Assembly: GCA_945946715.1 (NCBI GenBank) | Contig: CAMEWU010000020.1 | Span: 1 to 17,636, forward strand | Length of the DNA: 17,636 nucleotides | Reading direction: 5' to 3' | Source: an uncultured Clostridium sp. | Lineage (GTDB): Bacteria; Bacillota; Clostridia; Lachnospirales; Lachnospiraceae | Shown here: piece by piece, positions 16,360 to 17,636 of the stretch | Layout: each line of letters opens with the position of its first letter | How positions within the stretch are numbered: the stretch's first letter is position 1 | The notes under the pieces: generated by a model | Database searches by the model: none | Told to the model about the DNA's origin: nothing | The model's input: only the letters and a program-made list of their open reading frames with translations | Program-made: the position numbers and the translations under genes

Positions 16360-16934
16360 AGCAGCAAGCTCAGGCAATTTATCATCAAATGTTCATCGAA
16401 AACCGAAATTCGAACTGGAAAGAAGGAAATCTTTCTGATTTAGTTTCAGTAAAATACGGAAAAGACCATAAAAAACTTGATGATGGTTATTATCCAGTAT
16501 ATGGTTCTGGAGGTATAATGCGATATGTAGAGAAGCCACTTTATACTGGTGAATCTGTCCTTATCCCTCGTAAAGGTACACTGAACAATGTCATGTATGT
16601 TAATGGTGCATTTTGGTCGGTGGATACAATGTTCTACACCGAAATGCTTCGTCCTAATATTGCAAAATTTGTGTATCACTTTGTAAAAGGCAAAGACCTT
16701 GCTTCACTGAATGCCGGTTCTGCGGTACCAAGTATGACAACCAACATTCTAAATGCAATGCAGTTATATATTCCAGACGATGTAACACTATGCATTTTTG
16801 AAGAAACGGTTGCACCAATGTATTCTCAAATGCAGGAAAATGAAAAGCAATCGGTAAATCTTGCAAAACTTCGCGATACATTACTTCCTCGTCTGATGTC
16901 CGGCGAACTTGATATTTCTAACATCGATCTTTAA
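16344..16934 (+). pseudogene. hsdS: Silent 3' part of hsdS (second TRD and C-terminal conserved region)
   Basis: The plus-strand frame begins at the repeat with Ile-Asn-Asn-Asn-Leu and EQQAQAIYHQMF, the conserved central helix of type I specificity subunits. A target-recognition domain follows (NWKEGNLSDLVSVKYGK through LNAMQLYIPD). It ends with the C-terminal conserved helix LAKLRDTLLPRLMSGELDIS and a TAA at 16932-16934. It lacks a first TRD, a start codon and a ribosome site; the in-frame ATG at 16263 lies in the hsdR start region, and the ATG at 16389 has no ribosome site. It points away from hsdR and from the other half, so it is silent in this orientation. It is an intact cassette rather than a decayed gene: inversion of 16344-16975 would join it in frame to the minus-strand half. 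Confidence 0.85.
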
Positions 16935-17431
16935 GCCACTAAATTCTGAGTTATCAGTGCTAAATTATTGTTTATTTCATCATTATTTTTAATCTTACCA
17001 TCAATCATGCTAAGGCACTCAACAATACTCTTTTGAATATTCACATTAGGAAGTGGTATCTCAACTTTTTCCAAATCTGATATTGTAATCTGAGATTGAG
17101 CAGAACCAGAGTCTAAATATCTCAAATTTTGCACCGAAAAGAAATAATATAAAAACTGCGGCAAGGCAACTGTTTCATCTATTGATACACTTATTGATAA
17201 GTTGGTTAGATAACATCTTTCTTTCGTAAGTTTCACATCACCTGTTCCACCAACTCCTCTTGCCACGATAATTAATTGATTTGCTTCCGTGTTATACTCA
17301 TCATAATAACCAACATATCGATACCCGCTATATATTGGATATTTGCCTCTTTCTTTAATATTGCTTTTTTTTGGCATTTTACCATATTTAAATGTTGCAA
17401 AATCCCCAAATCTCGTCTTAGTAGTGTTCAT
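16931..17431 (-). CDS. hsdS: Type I specificity subunit, 5' part (first TRD) in split orientation
   Basis: A 166-residue half HsdS. TRFGDFATFKYGKMPK (6-21) begins the first TRD, which includes PIYSGYRYVGYYDEY and ARGVGGTGDVKLT. After the TRD, VNIQKSIVECLSMIDGKIKNNDEINNNL forms the start of the central conserved helix (130-157). It then leaves the repeat into nine residues, ALITQNLVA, and a TAA at 16933-16931. Full HsdS proteins are around 350-450 residues, so the second TRD is missing in this state. The ATG follows GAGAGGAAGG and starts 11 bases after the recombinase stop, so both are probably co-transcribed. Its stop overlaps the plus-strand hsdS stop through the palindrome TTAA. Half-length specificity subunits can sometimes dimerise into a working unit recognising a symmetric site (known from truncated EcoDXXI/StySKI-type proteins); whether this one does is unknown. 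Confidence 0.88.
   Translation of the reverse strand: MNTTKTRFGDFATFKYGKMPKKSNIKERGKYPIYSGYRYVGYYDEYNTEANQLIIVARGVGGTGDVKLTKERCYLTNLSISVSIDETVALPQFLYYFFSVQNLRYLDSGSAQSQITISDLEKVEIPLPNVNIQKSIVECLSMIDGKIKNNDEINNNLALITQNLVA
16960..16975 (-). repeat. Inverted repeat copy 2 (hsdS crossover site)
   Basis: On the minus strand this reads ATAAACAATAATTTAG, identical to 16344-16359 and again in frame as Ile-Asn-Asn-Asn-Leu (residues 153-157 of the hsdS 5' part). The left flanks of the two copies are unrelated, so the identity stops sharply on that side. Confidence 0.85.
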
Positions 17432-17442
17432 AGCCTTCCTCT

Positions 17443-17636
17443 CTATCCAATGTATTTTCTGTGAGCAATCTTCACATTGCTCTGTTTAACCATTGCATAT
17501 TGCATGGTTGTATCTATCTTCCTATGCCCTAAAAGTTGCTGAAGTTGTTCAACAGGCATTCCCTTATCTATTGCCATAGTTGCAAGTGTACGCCTAAACT
17601 TGTGCGGGTGTACCTTTTTCAACCCTAATTTCTTTC
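17443..17636 (-). CDS. Tyrosine recombinase, C-terminal part (runs off right edge)
   Basis: The last 64 codons are visible, ending with TAG at 17445-17443. They hold the C-terminal half of the catalytic domain of lambda-integrase/XerC-type enzymes: HPHKFRRT (the H-x-x-R box), LLGHRKIDTTMQYAMV (the second His and the Tyr nucleophile in QYA). These enzymes break and rejoin DNA at short repeated sites. The gene ends 11 bases before hsdS on the same strand, and recombinases in this position in other type I loci invert hsdS segments. I infer that it acts on the 16-bp repeats; specificity cannot be read from the sequence. The N-terminal half and first catalytic Arg are outside the window. Confidence 0.88.
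   Translation of the reverse strand, partial: KKLGLKKVHPHKFRRTLATMAIDKGMPVEQLQQLLGHRKIDTTMQYAMVKQSNVKIAHRKYIG

Larger units (their letters stand above)
16344..16975. other. Predicted invertible DNA segment of the hsdS locus
   Basis: The 632-bp segment is bounded by perfect 16-bp inverted repeats that encode the same five residues in the same frame of two hsdS parts. Flipping it would produce an uninterrupted 348-residue HsdS on the minus strand (157 residues to the repeat plus 191 after it). The stop would move to about 16385, leaving 120 bp to the hsdR start. The order would be recombinase, hsdS, hsdR, all on one strand. Inversion itself is inferred; only one orientation is seen. Confidence 0.75.

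Noticed and set aside
16500..16975. The two hsdS parts as a simple frameshifted or decayed gene
   Set aside because: They are on opposite strands, each intact to its family ends, and joined by matching in-frame repeats; decay would not give this arrangement.

Overview
The window looks like chromosome of a gut-type Firmicute, most likely a Lachnospiraceae member (Roseburia/Agathobacter/Lachnospira-like). Grounds: low-GC coding, GGAGG-type ribosome sites, lipoprotein signal peptides, beta-glucan glycoside hydrolases, and protein families common in that group. This is a judgement from protein character, not a database match.

Positions 1-10450 are mostly ordinary chromosome. From the left: the start of a membrane sensory/chemotaxis protein (leaves the window, minus); argG with its own promoter and terminator; a Lon-like AAA+ ATPase without protease domain (minus), divergent from a zinc-ribbon membrane protein broken by an in-frame TAG and a 59-residue membrane peptide; a cytoplasmic GH5 beta-glucanase convergent with a surface GH16 beta-glucanase lipoprotein; an AraC-type regulator divergent from GH16; an SH3b-amidase lipoprotein; and a tocopherol-cyclase-like protein with no ordinary start codon. 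The GH16/GH5/AraC group suggests beta-1,3(4)-glucan use: GH16 cuts outside, GH5 acts on imported oligosaccharides.

Positions 10600-17636 form a defence island, mostly minus strand: a 5'-truncated Abi-type remnant, a small SAM methyltransferase, an HNH endonuclease, hsdR of a type I restriction-modification system, two oppositely oriented hsdS pieces, and the end of a tyrosine recombinase. hsdR, HNH and methyltransferase look like one transcript. hsdM is not in the window and may lie beyond the right edge.

The most notable structure is the hsdS locus. The minus-strand 5' part (first target-recognition domain, TRD) and the plus-strand 3' part (second TRD and C-terminal conserved region) each carry the same perfect 16-bp repeat, in inverted orientation and identical reading frame, at the codons for Ile-Asn-Asn-Asn-Leu. 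Inverting the 632-bp segment between them would give an in-frame hsdS of 348 codons, co-oriented with and 120 bp upstream of hsdR, directly downstream of the recombinase gene. The sequenced state is therefore the split orientation of a predicted phase-variable type I specificity gene.
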